Of a DNA stretch of 64,000 nt, positions 56,601-62,501 are shown piece after piece. The translations under genes were made by a program, and so were the position numbers. Under the pieces are notes generated by a model that made no database searches, was not told the origin of the DNA, and saw only the letters and a program-made list of their open reading frames with translations. The number at the start of each line of letters is the position of its first letter. The first letter of the stretch is position 1. This DNA is from Pseudomonas sp. PH1b. Its GTDB lineage: Bacteria; Pseudomonadota; Gammaproteobacteria; Pseudomonadales; Pseudomonadaceae. Where the stretch lies: assembly GCF_000633395.1 (NCBI RefSeq), contig NZ_AYMU01000002.1:434001-498000 (forward strand), written 5' to 3'.

Positions 56601-58321
56601 GTGGTGCTACTGGTGGTACTGCGGTGGGGATCGTTGCCAATACTTCATCCAGTGACATCTTCAATAGGATCGGTACTTTTGCCGACGCTCAGAAGAATCG
56701 TGAAGGCATTGATAGCGCTACTAAAGCAGCCTGGGAGGAAGGAGGCGCAGCACGTGTCTTGTTGCATGCGCTGGCAGGAGCCGCTATCGGTCTTTCCAGT
56801 GGTAACGCACAGAGCGGAGCCTTAGGGGCGGGAACCTCGGCGGCGCTGATTCCATCGCTCATACAAGCGTTAGCTGACAGCGGGATGAAAGAGGCCGATC
56901 AAAAAGCTATTGCTTCGTTGGTCGCCGCGGGTGTCGGCTCGGCGATAGGGGCTGGTGGTGGTTCGACTGGTTCGATTGTTGCCGGAGGGACTGCTCTGGG
57001 AGTTGAGAAATACAACCGCCAGTTACATCCGGATGAAATCAAGTTTGCTTCCGAAGATGAGCGCGTCAAGCGTTACGCCAAAGAGAGAGGCATTACTGAC
57101 GAACAAGCTCGCATGGAGCTTCTGCGAACCGCCGCAGCAATGGTTGATCGAGGATGGAGCAACGTGCTGGGGGTTGGAGAGGGGAACAGGCCTGAGGCTG
57201 TTAGATTTCTGCGTACGGAGCTTTCGCAATCGAAGAGTACTGATCTTTTTCAAGTAAGTTTGGCTGACTATAACAACGAGCGATTGGGCTTGAGCCGGCT
57301 GATGAAAGATCGGAAGTCAGTTGAAAGTCTGGTCAAGTACATTGAGTTGGTCGATCCATATACATATCTGCACGATCCTAAAAATCAGGCTGAAATCCTT
57401 AGCGCGAAAGGACAAGGTAGCGCCGAAGGTTTTGCCAATGCAGTAGAGGGAGCTGCCAGTTTCGCGTCTAAGACGACTCTTTGGTTAATGAGTACGGCAA
57501 ACTGCCCGAGTTGTGGCGGGCGCCAGTTTGCTGCGGCCTTGGAGGCTGTCCAGAACTTGCCGGAGGAGTATAGGCTCAAGGGCTACCTGGACACGCTGCA
57601 TATCATGCAAGGGTATGGTGCTGATGTTCTCCGGCAGAATGAAGCCGGTGCCACGTCTGCGGGTGTAGGGATTGGTCTGGGTGGCTTGGGAGCGGGCAGC
57701 GCAGGGGTAGCGGCCACGCGCTTGACGGGCGAGCTTGCTGAGGTAGTGGGAAGACGCTTTACCGGCATACTCAATGAAGCCTCCGAACAAGCATTGATCA
57801 AGAGCGGTGGCATTTTTGGTCCTGATGGCAAGCCAGTGATGGATCTGGGGATTTTGACCAGAGAGCAAAAGGGTGTCATGGGGGACTTGTTTGGTGAACG
57901 TTCTGTACAAAAGATCGTTCCCGATGGGCAGAAGCTAGCTCGGGTGCCAGGTGTAGGCGAAACTGGGATCGATGATCTGTACAAGGTCAATCGCTCGGAT
58001 GTCGACTTTGTCGTTATCGAATACAAGTTCATTGGTGACAATAAAAAGTCTGGTGCTTCGGGGCTAGGTAGTACTCGGGATGGCAAGCAGGGCTCTATGG
58101 CATGGACGCTTGGGGGGGATCGTTTATTGCGAGCAGTAGGAAGAGATCAGACTCGTGAAATTCGGACAGCAGTTGAAATGAATCGTACTGAAACTTGGGT
58201 AGTAAGAACTCGACCAGACGGCTCTACAGAAGTAGAGGTGCTAGACGCGCGTGGTAAAGTCAAAGCAGTAGATACCTCAAAAATATTACCTTCCAAGAAT
58301 TTGAGTGGAGCACTTCCATGA
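44609..58321 (+). CDS. cdiA: CdiA-type filamentous haemagglutinin with C-terminal PoNe-like DNase
   Basis: 4,570 residues. An extended signal region ends near MADGIVVNGSGT, followed by the TPS secretion domain (about 50-290) with NPNLGGRAANVI and VIVANPYGVTCNGCGF. Residues about 330-2,400 are a beta-helix of haemagglutinin repeats (LDNxxGxLxS). A non-repeat stretch (about 2,430-2,950) may be the receptor-binding part. A second repeat block (AGxDLxLxAGxxL) follows to about 3,700. The sequence VEKYNRQLH (4132-4140) stands where the VENN-type toxin border normally lies. The toxin domain is the last ~170 residues. It is delivered on contact to neighbouring cells; immunity is provided by the overlapping downstream gene. 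Confidence 0.93.
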   Translation: MDVRQFAFLARQPSATLQPRDSFWGLPKRGLAFILANAMFWQPLLVMADGIVVNGSGTTLGQAGNGVPIVNIATPNGSGLSHNTFSDYNVGQQGVILNNGIDRTQSTQLGGIILGNPNLGGRAANVILNEVNGGSPSQLKGYTEVAGQSAHVIVANPYGVTCNGCGFINTPKATLTTGKPVIENGQIQRYQVDQGSVAIEGAGLNASNIDQFEIITRSARINAQIQAKHLALVAGANDVDAKTLKATARAANPADAPQLAIDSSALGGMYAGAIKLVGTEAGVGVKLDGKLIASGGDIQLDANGQLRMVDATAEKGAVAIKSQGLEAQGAVYAGTELKVETQGDLNNRHNLVARDRITLTSGGALNNQGIIEAGVNADNSRNAQGDLTLRAQSLDNAGKSLVASRDVSVTTVQTLDNQGGTLSGQRQVTINAGTLDNQNKGRVLSAGNADLTAGQLRNAQGGLVNSAGQLNVRAAALDNRQGELSSLAGLKLQVATLDNVAGLVTAGTQLHLNVDGALNNQGGQLTSLQILDLKAGQVDNRDAGRIASNHKLTASVTALDQRNGGRLTSTTALDLDLNQGFLNNQDGLIRGPRLVLNNLAQVSNQDGEISSAQAFTLNAQGLDNRGGELLSDQGLTLRLDQALNNVGGLISAKGLTVRAAALDNSSGTLTSHDALNLNLDGALTNHEGELSSGADGELHVASLDNHAGKLISEARLTAIIAGLLDNQGQGQISAQGALAIQAGSFDNRQGHLIGQDLLTLDSALLDNRHGKVSAGQRLQLNVGHLDNRLNGLLLGRSAVNYLGTTLDNRGGLLSGAGPVQLDAALVENAGGRVASQADLNANVERFNQQKGELVAQGNLSLAGRVLDNREGGLVGATKALELKVDDIDNQSGSLSGSTGVKVNGTRLDNSSGKLLTDTDLTLQVAQLINQSQGLVSGKGQVTVQGQRLDNREGTVSGEKGLALYLSGKLDNTRGVLTTEGALGARAASVDNSTGKFSSAGALTLASSGALDNRQGSISSAGGLGLDSSSLDNRHGLLDAKCPATVTTGAFDNTVGGRLVSLDSLELKAGQVSNGAGSRIVSDGALTASVSGFDQQGGQLFSKTSLSLDLNNGQLNNRQGLINGPLLMLKNLNGVDNRNGEISSSQAFVLAANTLDNSAGKLISQQALTLRIEQALVNLKGQVSAAALQVRSASLDNRDGMLSSRGTTTVAVDGALLNQGGSLIGDGLTRLDAASLDNTHGQVSSKSDVLARVGQASNHNGLLLADGSLTLEGAGLDNRNDGLVRATQGVELRVAEIDNRGGEISSKANVHLKGRQLDNSDGGQVLAGQALDLTLSSILNRQQGKLQAQTALAVSGTSLDNTGGSLSSQEDVTLELAGDLLNDQGLLSSEGRLTVNTANLHNNQGVLSSAGQLGITSLGLVDNRGGQLVSDAGLVLYSASLDNTRQGTLSSAQALRITTGTFDNSQDGHVSARDTLDIQAGQLSNRDGGQLTSNQALSATVTGLDQQGGKLSSNSAVTLDLNHGQLNNQGGLINGPLLNLKNLKGVNNQGGEISSAQGFVLTAEHLDNGAGKLLSNQALTLRVSRELNNLKGLIAAQSIDGRAASLDNSGGTLTSRSDLLLNIDGQLGNRQQGLINATRTLTLGSTGLDNQQGTLTAAAIGLDLGAGDLNNNSGLISSTGVLTLEHLRDLYNRQGEISTTQQLQLAGRRLDNDAGTLISHQGLSLNAGQMSNRGGLMSGWQGVKIDAANLDNRNNGTVSSRYGKLEAHVANDLLNRDGGALVSQQDLSVSAANLDNSERGVLSSAGGQRLSVSGRLDNSQGGLIDSGADLDLQAQTLVNAAGTINAQQQLSVTGTHLDNSAGTLASNGAVTLDLLGALVNTRGKLASAEQLLLKRASRVDNQGGELISQGLLSLAAGSLDNRNRGTVAANGALLLNIDAALQNSTDGLLHSRNADVKLKAGSLDNVAGMIQGQTALDLDVLGAFDNRRGKVIAETADLSLAAATIDNRGGTLSSLKGALQGKALGGWLRNDFEQDNPRQGGIIQAQALSLSSASLNNHGGRLAAQSGDTTITTGDFDNRDGGVYAKQTVKVNAASFDNSGDVRGQVAGNRIDFDLSGALNNQRGILESAQTLNIRAASLDNRGGQLRALGAEGRTGLQIAGAFDSRAGKLETANRDLTLDVGSFQNQGGSVLHAGTGTFDISTDNLTRAGGNLVTRGGLTLDTDTWTNSSVIQAGRLTLNVNTLNQTAEGQLLASESLVGRGGNWSNDGLIASDGSLALTLAGSYGGSGRTSSQGSLDLSAAQLNLTSAGSLAGGGRTSIDVLGQMSNLGRVTSSSDLHIKADTVLNQGTLAGAQGLTVKARSLSNGSLETNGGGLLFSGADMDLQVTELTNNRSDIYSLGNLVVAGRDSARAARMENISGTLESQGNMQLDVQELINRKEKIDYNKEFVSGNITVSNYYSGSKHRQTNYYARETFRNVIKEDSPQSLLHAGGNLMVRGGDITNTNSTLSATGNISIDADNLLNKGDVAGESVRTRMWYSGWAKKKSDYAFSGGYVASYNAQTTPTPISEQAFNNYTSAWGGGLVSDVTTDSQVVGGAISPAIIQAGGAISIKASQTLVNSSVTESKRPDRTSQPGADTSVRGGVEPVVVKLNAQLPPDLAQQQVNPLTLPGFSLPSGQNGLFRLSQQDGSTATGTAPQQWSMGSAQVSNVQHQKAVPTGVEREVAITGPTQLQAQALESLQANRQKGERATGATAITVATPGIETGPLGRTTVADSQATAALSNQASDPGLLNINRVQGLPERSPAAQPHKYLIETNPVLTDLKQFMSSDYLLSNLGYNPDESAKRLGDGFYEQKLIQQAVTARTGQRFINGQDTDEKLFKYLMDNAIKSKQQLNLAVGVSLTSEQVAALTHDIVWLESTEVNGEQVLVPVLYLAHSNNRLAPNGALIAGSDLNLIAGKNLDNAGTLRATHNLSAQAGQDLVNSGLIEAGQRLDLLAGNTLVNKAGGIIAGRDVSLRASQGDVINERTVTGLDSGIGDHRFHNDLLDSSARIEAANQLSVDAGRDLLNNGGSLKSGADLSLKAGRDIRIASVEKIDSANQGAHHRSQTIAQSGSTVEAGRDLKAQAGRDLTAIASQIEAKRDINMTATENLTLASAADEEHAYSKTKKVTRQQDQVKQVGTSVKAGGDVSLGAGQDLALIASRVTAGNEAYLYAVGDVNLDAAQNSDYSYFSKTKKSSSSKKFRLDETESIANVGSLVSAGTNSVLVAGKNLQLQGSTVIAEKGNAKLAAGKDVQILAVTDSESDRHERKQSKSGWGGLKSSKVEDKVSEIRTTSVGSMVSGDTVSVTAGRDTTVTGSSLVSTGDLSVLAVRDLTIDAAANTFSRTEMHKQKNRDLTGILTANKLGVDDITGNQHLSISSRKHNGTAQETTLAGTTIGSSAGNVNLNAGRELKVVASDLVSTKDMSLSGADVTIAAGIETARQTSTDSARSLAVGRVVGGALVDTARSIRDATKAAKEADDSRLKAVKLAQATLAAYNFGGQASDANGQSTGFHDKQGGSPSNGSLIKIGTELASVHSKSSSEYNSQTAKQSTLKVGQELSITASGAVAGSRGDIQVVGSSLESGNTLLLAKNDVLLQSAQDTSDRKNSGSSSKTAIGASFNIGEQNGFTLDLGAQGAKNKGSGSSVTQVNTTLKTKELVLQSGRDTALAGAQVQADVIKAKIGGDLNIQSRQDTESSDSKQSSGGVGASICIPPFCYGSMVTGSANIAAGKTKSDYKAVTDQSGFFAGTGGYDIHVGKNTTLDGAVIASEASADRNHLSTDRLLVSDIKNTSEIQSQSAGIGISSSSVGGSSLGGSIPVALAEKDRSHTRSAVSDGTIVIRSPEGDKDLVGLNRDTNNANQHLDRPDEKKIRERIDLIQSSAQLASGVISAVAKAKSDEAKKLEQQAKEQAKAGSPGAEATARAADASYAEAQRWQVGGDKKLMADIASGLIAAGLGGATGGTAVGIVANTSSSDIFNRIGTFADAQKNREGIDSATKAAWEEGGAARVLLHALAGAAIGLSSGNAQSGALGAGTSAALIPSLIQALADSGMKEADQKAIASLVAAGVGSAIGAGGGSTGSIVAGGTALGVEKYNRQLHPDEIKFASEDERVKRYAKERGITDEQARMELLRTAAAMVDRGWSNVLGVGEGNRPEAVRFLRTELSQSKSTDLFQVSLADYNNERLGLSRLMKDRKSVESLVKYIELVDPYTYLHDPKNQAEILSAKGQGSAEGFANAVEGAASFASKTTLWLMSTANCPSCGGRQFAAALEAVQNLPEEYRLKGYLDTLHIMQGYGADVLRQNEAGATSAGVGIGLGGLGAGSAGVAATRLTGELAEVVGRRFTGILNEASEQALIKSGGIFGPDGKPVMDLGILTREQKGVMGDLFGERSVQKIVPDGQKLARVPGVGETGIDDLYKVNRSDVDFVVIEYKFIGDNKKSGASGLGSTRDGKQGSMAWTLGGDRLLRAVGRDQTREIRTAVEMNRTETWVVRTRPDGSTEVEVLDARGKVKAVDTSKILPSKNLSGALP
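46201..46620 (+). repeat. cdiA internal module, copy 1 (~420 bp)
   Basis: This block encodes the sequence AGQVDNRDAGRIASNHKLTA, then LDQRNGGRL, LNNQDGLIRGP and NQDGEISSAQAFTL. It recurs in the same order at 47,798-48,220 and 49,033-49,455, so the beta-helix seems to have grown by duplication of about 140-residue units. Confidence 0.7.
47798..48220 (+). repeat. cdiA internal module, copy 2
   Basis: This block encodes AGQVSNGAGSRIVSDGALTA, FDQQGGQLFS, LNNRQGLINGP and NRNGEISSSQAFVL, parallel to copies 1 and 3. Confidence 0.7.
49033..49455 (+). repeat. cdiA internal module, copy 3
   Basis: This block encodes AGQLSNRDGGQLTSNQALSA, LDQQGGKLSS, LNNQGGLINGP and NQGGEISSAQGFVL. It is closer to copy 2 than to copy 1. 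Confidence 0.7.
57807..58321 (+). other. Toxin domain of CdiA, PoNe-like PD-(D/E)xK nuclease
   Basis: Residues about 4400-4570. The catalytic pattern of the PD-(D/E)xK fold is visible: GETGIDDLYKV (Asp4455/4456), then VVIEYKF with Glu4471 and Lys4473, and a conserved GSTRDGKQGSMAW block with Gln4494, then LLRAVG. PoNe proteins are DNases used as interbacterial toxins, and their immunity partners carry DUF1911. The adjacent gene carries exactly that domain, which is the main support for the PoNe call. Confidence 0.8.
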
Positions 58322-59169
58322 TTCGTGCACCGTTGGGCGATAAAAACTATTGGGACAACCGTAGAGCAAAGGATCTGGAGTGGATTGAACGTGCCAGTAA
58401 AATCTTGGCAGAGCCCTCAGAAAATCCGATTTATAGGCCTCAATTTGCGTTCGATTTTGCTAAAGATAACTTGACCTCAGGAGTCAGGGGCTATTCGCAG
58501 GGAGGAAGTGTGCTGGAGATAATCACCTACTTTCCTCGCCTTTTAGATGCATGGGAGCTTTCCAATCGAGTCTCTGCTGAAGTTTGTGCCGAGTACGACC
58601 TTCAGACTTGTCGCGATTGGGTCTTTGAGCTGGCTGATTTGAATCACTACATCTGGTGTTTCTGGTTGGTGGGACTGGCGCTCGCCCTGGAGCTTCCCGA
58701 TGACCAATGGCTACGACTGGTGACGCTGATAGGTGCGGAAGGCCAGGATATTCTATTGGATCGGATCATTGCCTTTCGTCAGCCTGGGCGAGTGATTGGA
58801 GAACAGCTGTTGCATGCCAAGCCCTACGCCCGGCTGCTCAGGGCCATAGATGCGCCAGTAGCTCAGCAGGCTGGTCTGTTACGTGCATTTGTTGAGCATT
58901 GGTACCCAGATTTGAATCGACGGGGCCGGCAGCAGCCCTGGTGGTATCTCTATGGGGACCCGGTAAAGCATCCTCTTGAGATGGGAGGGTATTTTGGTCG
59001 CTGGAGCTTCGAGGCGGTTGCAGCGGTGAAGGCGTTTGGGATCGACGATAGTGCCTGTATAGGGCATGAACACTACCCTGGTGATCTATTGCACCCGCGT
59101 GAGGCGGAAGCGGTCGCAGCCAACCCAGGTATCAAACTTGGATGGTGGTCGCGGCTTCTCGGGAAGTGA
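58318..59169 (+). CDS. cdiI: PoNi-type immunity protein (DUF1911)
   Basis: 283 residues; ATG 58318 overlaps the cdiA stop (ATGA), so the two are translated together. The N-terminal half is helical, with the RRAKDLEWIERASKIL start common to DUF1910/1911 proteins. The C-terminal half has the DUF1911 signature: HPLEMGGYFGRWSFEAVAAV, then KAFGIDDSACIGHEHYPGDL and LHPR. PoNi proteins bind and block PoNe DNases in the producing cell and its kin. No signal peptide, so it acts in the cytoplasm, where the toxin would enter. Confidence 0.88.
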   Translation: MIRAPLGDKNYWDNRRAKDLEWIERASKILAEPSENPIYRPQFAFDFAKDNLTSGVRGYSQGGSVLEIITYFPRLLDAWELSNRVSAEVCAEYDLQTCRDWVFELADLNHYIWCFWLVGLALALELPDDQWLRLVTLIGAEGQDILLDRIIAFRQPGRVIGEQLLHAKPYARLLRAIDAPVAQQAGLLRAFVEHWYPDLNRRGRQQPWWYLYGDPVKHPLEMGGYFGRWSFEAVAAVKAFGIDDSACIGHEHYPGDLLHPREAEAVAANPGIKLGWWSRLLGK

Positions 59170-59315
59170 GGGCAAGAGAGGGTAGCTATAAGATTAATTT
59201 AGGTGAGAAATACTACATTGAAGCCTTCTGCTACCTAATTTCGTTTAAATTCGGATTCTTTGTCAGAGGCTTTTTTTCAGGGGATTTAGTCTATCTTTGT
59301 CGAGCATCGTTAGTT

Positions 59316-59678
59316 ATGAAAGAAAGTATCCTTGTTTCATTGGGCTTGGCCATTGTCTTGACGGGATGCCACTCCAATATCAGGGACTCTTCTCCAAGTT
59401 TTCTCAAAGATGGCATTCAGTTGCAGCAAAGTAAGTTCGCCATCGACGCGGAGCATGCCAAGATCATTATGAGTGCAACGGGTTTTACCTACCCAGTACA
59501 GTTCTCTTTACGGCGTAGTAGCGATACCGACCAGCGTCCAGAGATCTTGGGGACTGTAGTGGACTCTGGTCGAGGCAAGGTTTTTGGCTGGATTGCAAAA
59601 TTGGGGACTGTCAGAAATTTTGTGTTCGGGCATAACATGCGAAAAAAGGTGCATGTATGCCGACTAAGGATGGTCTGA
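59316..59678 (+). CDS. Predicted lipoprotein downstream of the immunity gene
   Basis: 120 residues from ATG 59316; the open frame extends upstream but that part overlaps the immunity gene and is not coding-like. The signal MKESILVSLGLAIVLTGCHS has an LTGC lipobox (Cys18). The mature part (FAIDAEHAKIIMSATGFTYP) is predicted to be beta-rich, ending MRKKVHVCRLRMV. It lies 146 bases after the immunity gene on the same strand and is AT-richer than cdiB. Function unknown; it may be an accessory or an orphan gene left by toxin-cassette exchange. Confidence 0.6.
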   Translation: MKESILVSLGLAIVLTGCHSNIRDSSPSFLKDGIQLQQSKFAIDAEHAKIIMSATGFTYPVQFSLRRSSDTDQRPEILGTVVDSGRGKVFGWIAKLGTVRNFVFGHNMRKKVHVCRLRMV

Positions 59679-59696
59679 AGTAATCCGATATTTTTG

Positions 59697-59738
59697 ATCG
59701 ACTTCCGAACCTGCCGTTTTTGAAAGCAGGGAGTCGAT
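59697..59738. other. Hairpin after the lipoprotein gene
   Basis: A 10-bp stem with one G-T pair (59697-59706 with 59729-59738) and a 22-base loop. No T run follows, so it is not a standard terminator, but it lies 19 bases after the stop codon and may still help end transcription. Confidence 0.4.
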
Positions 59739-59775
59739 CTAAAACGACCAAATCACCCGCTCACTTCTGTGTTTT

Positions 59776-59804
59776 TAGCCGCCGCGAGCACCTCGCGACG
59801 GCTA
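59776..59804. other. 13-bp hairpin with CAC loop
   Basis: TAGCCGCCGCGAG (59776-59788) pairs with 59792-59804 with one mismatch. There is no T run on the 3' side on either strand. It resembles a REP-like hairpin, but no second copy was seen in the window. Confidence 0.4.
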
Positions 59805-59988
59805 ATACCTGCATCACCGGCACATCTCTCCCGTATTCGTCAGCAAGTGCCGGCGCGCCATCCACAGATTTGAAAGAGCGAATAGCGTGACCAACTGCGC
59901 GGTATTTTTTGGGTTATCGGTTTTTCGTGTTGGTGCAGGCAAAGCGCAGCGTTAAACCATATTGGCATTAGCTTCAGTTTTACGTGTT

Positions 59989-59996
59989 GTTACACT
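59989..59996. repeat. IS66 target duplication, left copy
   Basis: GTTACACT directly precedes the element and is repeated exactly at 62955-62962. Eight bases is the known duplication length of IS66. Confidence 0.93.
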
Positions 59997-60026
59997 GTAA
60001 GCGTCCGCCCGACACCCTCTTGTTGA

Positions 60027-60611
60027 TCAGGCCTTCACCTGCTTCTTCAGCCATTGGTTGACCCACTCGCAGTCAAATGCCGTCGGATCAAATCCATCAT
60101 CCCCATACCACTCCGACATTGCTTCATGCTCAGGGTGATTCGGATCCACCAACGCCGCCAAAAACTCTTCATACCCAGGCGCACCACCAACGTCTTCCGG
60201 CGGACGTGCATTGGCCCCTTCAATGCAACATGGCACTTGCGGGAAAATAATCGCAGGCAAAGTTTTCTCGACTTTAATACGCAGCTCCCAGTTGTCGCCG
60301 AAGTCATAGACATAACGAAACGTCTTCTTCCCGTACAACACGCTGATCAGCTTTTTGCGCTGCTCCGAAATCACCGGCGGGCCCCAATCCGGGTCCGGCA
60401 CACCATAACTCTCGCCATCGATTTCAAACTCGTGCAGGTGCGTGTCGCTCCAGCCAAAAACAGCCTGGATCACGTGATGCAACTTGCTTAAGGTGATGTT
60501 TTCAGGCACCGCCACCCGACGCCAGATCGAAGGTTTTATCCATTTAAATTCGATGTGCAGTATTAGGACACGGTCGATTTCTACTACGGACAGATGAGAT
60601 GTTTTTTGCAT
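60027..60611 (-). CDS. pRiA4b ORF-3-like passenger protein of IS66
   Basis: 194 residues. The family pattern is clear: VLILHIEFKWIKPSIWRRV, TLSKLHHVIQAVFGWSDTHL, HEFEIDGESYG, then YVYDFGDNWELRIKVEK, CIEGANARPPEDVGG and the C-terminal FDCEWVNQWL. The family is named for ORF-3 of the Agrobacterium plasmid pRiA4b; biochemical function is unknown. It starts three bases after the tnpC stop and ends 30 bases inside the element's terminal repeat, so it is carried by the IS and probably co-transcribed with the transposase genes. Confidence 0.88.
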   Translation of the reverse strand: MQKTSHLSVVEIDRVLILHIEFKWIKPSIWRRVAVPENITLSKLHHVIQAVFGWSDTHLHEFEIDGESYGVPDPDWGPPVISEQRKKLISVLYGKKTFRYVYDFGDNWELRIKVEKTLPAIIFPQVPCCIEGANARPPEDVGGAPGYEEFLAALVDPNHPEHEAMSEWYGDDGFDPTAFDCEWVNQWLKKQVKA

Positions 60612-60614
60612 GGA

Positions 60615-62121
60615 TCAAGCAGCCTCGCAGTGTTCGATAGGATTAAGAGAAACGTTCCAGGGCAGCAGTTCATCCACCCGATTGATCGGATGGTCGGCGA
60701 TCCGCTCCAGCACATGAGTCAAATAGGCTTGTGGGTTCAAGTCATTGAGTTTGGCTGAACCCACCAGGCTATAAATCGCAGCAGCACGCTCTCCACCGGC
60801 ATCGGAACCGACGAACAGATAATTTTTTCTGCCCAAGGCAACGGCGCGCAGCGCTCGTTCGGCAGCGTTGTTGTCGATTTCGATCCGCCCATCATCGCAG
60901 TAGCGCACCAGAGCCTGCCACCGATTAAGGGCATAGAGAATCGCGCCGCCCAAGGCCGATTTTTTCGACAGTTGAGTCAGCGTTTGGTTGAGCCAGGTGT
61001 GCAGTTGCTCCAGCAGCGGGCTAGCTCGGCTCTGCCGAGCCGCTTTTCGCCGGTCAGGCGGTTGGCCGAGAACCTCGCTTTCAATGGCGTATAGTGCCGC
61101 GATTCGTTGCAGCTGCATCGGCAGCGAGCGGTGAAGATTGGTCTTTGTACACGTCGTAAAACTTACGCCAAGCGTGAGCCCAGCATGCCGCTTCCTGAAC
61201 ACTGCCCGAGCTATACAGTTGAGCGAAACCAGCGTAGCCGTCCGCCTGCAAGATCCCGCTGAAGTTTTCGAGGTGAGTACGAGGATGCAACCCTTTGCGA
61301 TCCGGCGAGTAAGCAAACCACACCGCCGCCGGCGTCGTGTAACCGGCGGGCCGGTCGTCGCGCACATACGTCCACAGTCGCGCCGTTTTGGTTTTACCGA
61401 TGCCGGGTGCGAGTGCACCAATCGGCGTGTCGTCGGTATGGACTTTATGGCCACTCATGACGTGGCTTTTGAGGGCGTTGATCAACGGCCTAAGCAACTG
61501 GCTGCTCTGGCCGACCCAATCGGCCAAGGTCGAGCGCTCCAGATCCACGCCCTCGCGGGCGTAGATCTCGGACTGCCGATACAGAGGAAGATGGTCAACG
61601 AACTTGGAGACCAGTACATGGGCCAGCAGCCCAGGCCCAGCCAAGCCCCGAGCTATCGGACGGCTTGGTGCAGGTACTTGAGCAATGTGCTCGCAGCAGC
61701 GGCACACCAGCTTGGGGCGAACATGGCGAATCACCTTGAAACGCGCCGGGACGTACTCCAGCACCTCAGACACATCCTCCCCCAACTGGCGAAGCGTCCC
61801 ACCACAACCGGAGCATTGCGGTTCGGGCTGATGGACATGAATTTCGCGAGGCAGATGTTCAGGCAATGGCTTACGACGGGAAACGGTACGCGGTGTTGGC
61901 TCAGCGACTGCTGTCGCTTCAGCCTGGCTGACCTCCAGTTCTTCAAGGCTCAACTGGAGTTGATCGATCATCGCATCCAATTGCTCGGAACTGCGCCCGA
62001 ACTGCGTGCGACGCAGTTTGGCGATCATCATTTTCAGGCGCTCAATCTCTGCCCGCTGGGCAGAGACCAGCGCCTTCAAGGCGTGAAGATCATTCGGCAA
62101 GGAGTCGGTCATGTGAGTCAT
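60615..62121 (-). pseudogene. tnpC: IS66 transposase TnpC with one frameshift
   Basis: The first 330 residues are a normal IS66 TnpC: leucine-zipper start (LKALVSAQRAEIERLKMMIA), zinc-finger CSGCGG and CRCCEH, and the DDE part with VHTDDTPIG and ILQADGYAGFAQLY. Near 61111-61117 one extra base shifts the frame, and the native reading continues in the next frame (MQLQRIAALYAIESEVLG to RIEIDNNAAERALRAVALG, with the catalytic Glu, and ending HCEAA). As written it cannot make full TnpC. A sequencing error is possible, since the rest is intact. Confidence 0.82.
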
Positions 62122-62156
62122 GGCCGAATGTTACTAAGGATTTTCAGCGCGTAAAG

Positions 62157-62501
62157 TCAGACCGCAAGGACGGGTGCTGTACGAATTGGCCTGCGCCAAT
62201 CAATGCCTTCCAACAGCATCGACAACTGCGCCGCCGTCAGCGCCACGCGGCCATTGGTTACTTGCGGCCAGATGAAGTGACCTTGTTCCAAGCGTTTGCA
62301 GAACAGGCACAACCCGTCGCCGTCCCACCACAGCAATTTGATCCGATCACCGCGCCGTCCGCGAAAGGCAAAGATCTGGCCGGAGAAGGGATCGGCTTCC
62401 AGCTGTGTTTGCACCAGTGCCGCCAAACCGTCGAAGCCACGGCGCATGTCGGTGACACCGGCGGCGATCCAGATACGGGTTCCAGCAGGAGGGGCAATCA
62501 T
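62157..62501 (-). CDS. tnpB: IS66 accessory protein TnpB
   Basis: 114 residues, standard length. The motifs are IWIAAGVTDMRRGFDGLAAL, FAFRGRRGDRIKLLWWDGDG and LCLFCKRLEQGHFIWP. Required for IS66 transposition with TnpA and TnpC. ATG 62501 overlaps the tnpA stop (ATGA), so translation is coupled. Confidence 0.95.
   Translation of the reverse strand: MIAPPAGTRIWIAAGVTDMRRGFDGLAALVQTQLEADPFSGQIFAFRGRRGDRIKLLWWDGDGLCLFCKRLEQGHFIWPQVTNGRVALTAAQLSMLLEGIDWRRPIRTAPVLAV

Larger units (their letters stand above)
59679..59988. other. Non-coding stretch between the lipoprotein gene and the IS66 element
   Basis: 310 bases with no supported gene. Two hairpins (separate entries) lie in it. Short peptides can be read on the minus strand but with stops on both sides. 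Confidence 0.5.

Noticed and set aside
59776..59804. Terminator for the lipoprotein gene
   Set aside because: The hairpin is good but the T run is on the wrong side for the plus strand, and A follows on the minus strand.
59800..59950. Toxin or immunity remnant on the minus strand
   Set aside because: Short stretches such as ADEYGRDVPVM look protein-like but have stops on both sides and no recognisable family.
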